A DNA stretch of 64,000 nt, taken from Bog-473 sp963707835. Its GTDB lineage: Bacteria; Actinomycetota; Acidimicrobiia; Acidimicrobiales; RAAP-2. This document shows positions 63,612-64,000 of the stretch, in pieces (the first letter of the stretch is position 1; every line of letters starts with the position of its first letter). The DNA lies in the NCBI GenBank assembly GCA_963707835.1, contig CAVPRI010000002.1:124001-188000 (forward strand), read 5' to 3'. Below the pieces are notes generated by a model. The model was not told the origin of the DNA and did not search any database. It saw nothing but the letters and a program-made list of their open reading frames with translations. The position numbers and the translations under genes are program-made.

Positions 63612-64000
63612 TTAGAGCGTCCCGCCCATGACGGCAAGGTCCTCGACGAGCAGCTTGTCGACCGCGGTGAGTTTCTCGTCCCCCTCGTAGGGCTTCAGGT
63701 AGCCGCTGCGCGCCGCGAAGCTTTCGATGAGCTCCTGGGGCACGTCGCCGCCGCCGATGATGTCCTCGATGTCGGGCCCGATCCGCTTGGCGATGGCAGC
63801 CAGGCGGTCACGATCGAGCCCGAAGAAGCGGATTCCGTTCTCCCCGAGCATGGCGCGTGCCTCGTCCTCTGGCACCCCTGCGAAGGCGTCCCGGAGAAAC
63901 TCTCTAGTTTGAGGCCAGGTGGACTCTTGGTGGGGGAAGTCACGCCCGAAGAGGATGGTGTCGACCCCGAGTTCGTGCCGCCGCTCGACCTCGGCCTTGT
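63612..64000 (-). CDS. Amidohydrolase family 2 protein, C-terminal part (cut by window edge)
   Basis: The open frame runs from the right edge to TGA at 63612 and covers about 128 residues. It contains KAEVERRHELGVDTILFGRD followed by FPHQESTWPQTREF, with the signature Asp intact, and ends LVEDLAVMGGTL. Its closest relatives in the window are the paralogues at 20593 and 41677 (DRDRLAAIAKRIGP and SGYLKPYEGDEKL are nearly the same). The start is beyond the window. It converges on the SDR before it. Confidence 0.92.
   Translation of the reverse strand, partial: KAEVERRHELGVDTILFGRDFPHQESTWPQTREFLRDAFAGVPEDEARAMLGENGIRFFGLDRDRLAAIAKRIGPDIEDIIGGGDVPQELIESFAARSGYLKPYEGDEKLTAVDKLLVEDLAVMGGTL

Noticed and set aside
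1..64000. CRISPR array, rRNA genes or a complete prophage
   Set aside because: No regularly spaced repeats of 25-40 bp, no rRNA-like stretch and no capsid, terminase or tail genes are seen.

Overview
This 64 kb window is high-GC DNA of actinobacterial type. That assignment rests on the dense GTG/ATG overlaps between genes (GTGA, ATGA, TGATG), the three-gene PntAA/PntAB/PntB transhydrogenase, an F420-type luciferase-like monooxygenase, a glutamyl-tRNA synthetase gene near tRNA-Gln and tRNA-Glu, and very many short-chain dehydrogenases and amidohydrolase-2 proteins. An Acidimicrobiia- or Mycobacteriales-like soil or water organism is my inference; no rRNA or marker gene settles it.

Layout. 0-14 kb holds mostly housekeeping genes: aldehyde dehydrogenase, an FtsH-like AAA metalloprotease, an LLM-class flavin enzyme, dienelactone hydrolase, a lipoprotein, an alkylation-repair pair (ogt plus Ada-AraC-AlkA) and the pnt operon. 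14-22 kb is a catabolic locus: a TetR regulator and a DUF4286/EthD-like gene face a 5-gene operon (SDR, amidohydrolase, KstD-like flavoprotein, SDR, amidohydrolase) across a promoter with two 15-bp inverted-repeat boxes. 22-27.7 kb carries aldo/keto reductase, an ABC1 kinase, gltX, a DUF218 protein, a neocarzinostatin-fold secreted protein, tRNA-Gln and tRNA-Glu. 27.7-33.5 kb looks like a small integrated element: tyrosine integrase next to tRNA-Glu, patatin, excisionase-type HTH protein, an esterase, a probable citrate synthase remnant and, at the far end, the 3' part of a tRNA-Met. 33.7-37.6 kb encodes small membrane and stress-type proteins. 37.6-40 kb is a patch of broken genes (DAG-kinase-like, LivK-type binding protein, alpha/beta hydrolase, SDR). 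40-50 kb is a second catabolic locus: D-aminoacylase and amidohydrolase on one strand; a tandem-TetR protein, amidohydrolase, zinc-ribbon protein, HyuA and HyuB on the other. One 18-bp promoter motif occurs upstream of both arms. 50-64 kb is a run of intact catabolic genes (cofactor-free hydrolase, cyclase-family hydrolase, double CMD protein, TauD-type dioxygenase with a TetR operator, SDRs, three amidohydrolases, NTF2-like protein, 2-hydroxyacid dehydrogenase, EamA transporter).

Two themes run through the window. First, amidohydrolase-2 (PF04909-type) paralogues recur at least seven times, nearly always beside SDRs and TetR regulators, which suggests a recruited toolkit for degrading cyclic compounds; substrates cannot be read from sequence. 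Second, about twenty single-base frame changes interrupt otherwise well-conserved genes, almost all of them one extra G or C. They include gltX, pntA and pntB, so I think most are sequence errors rather than biology. I therefore annotate the interrupted genes as whole loci and mark each break.
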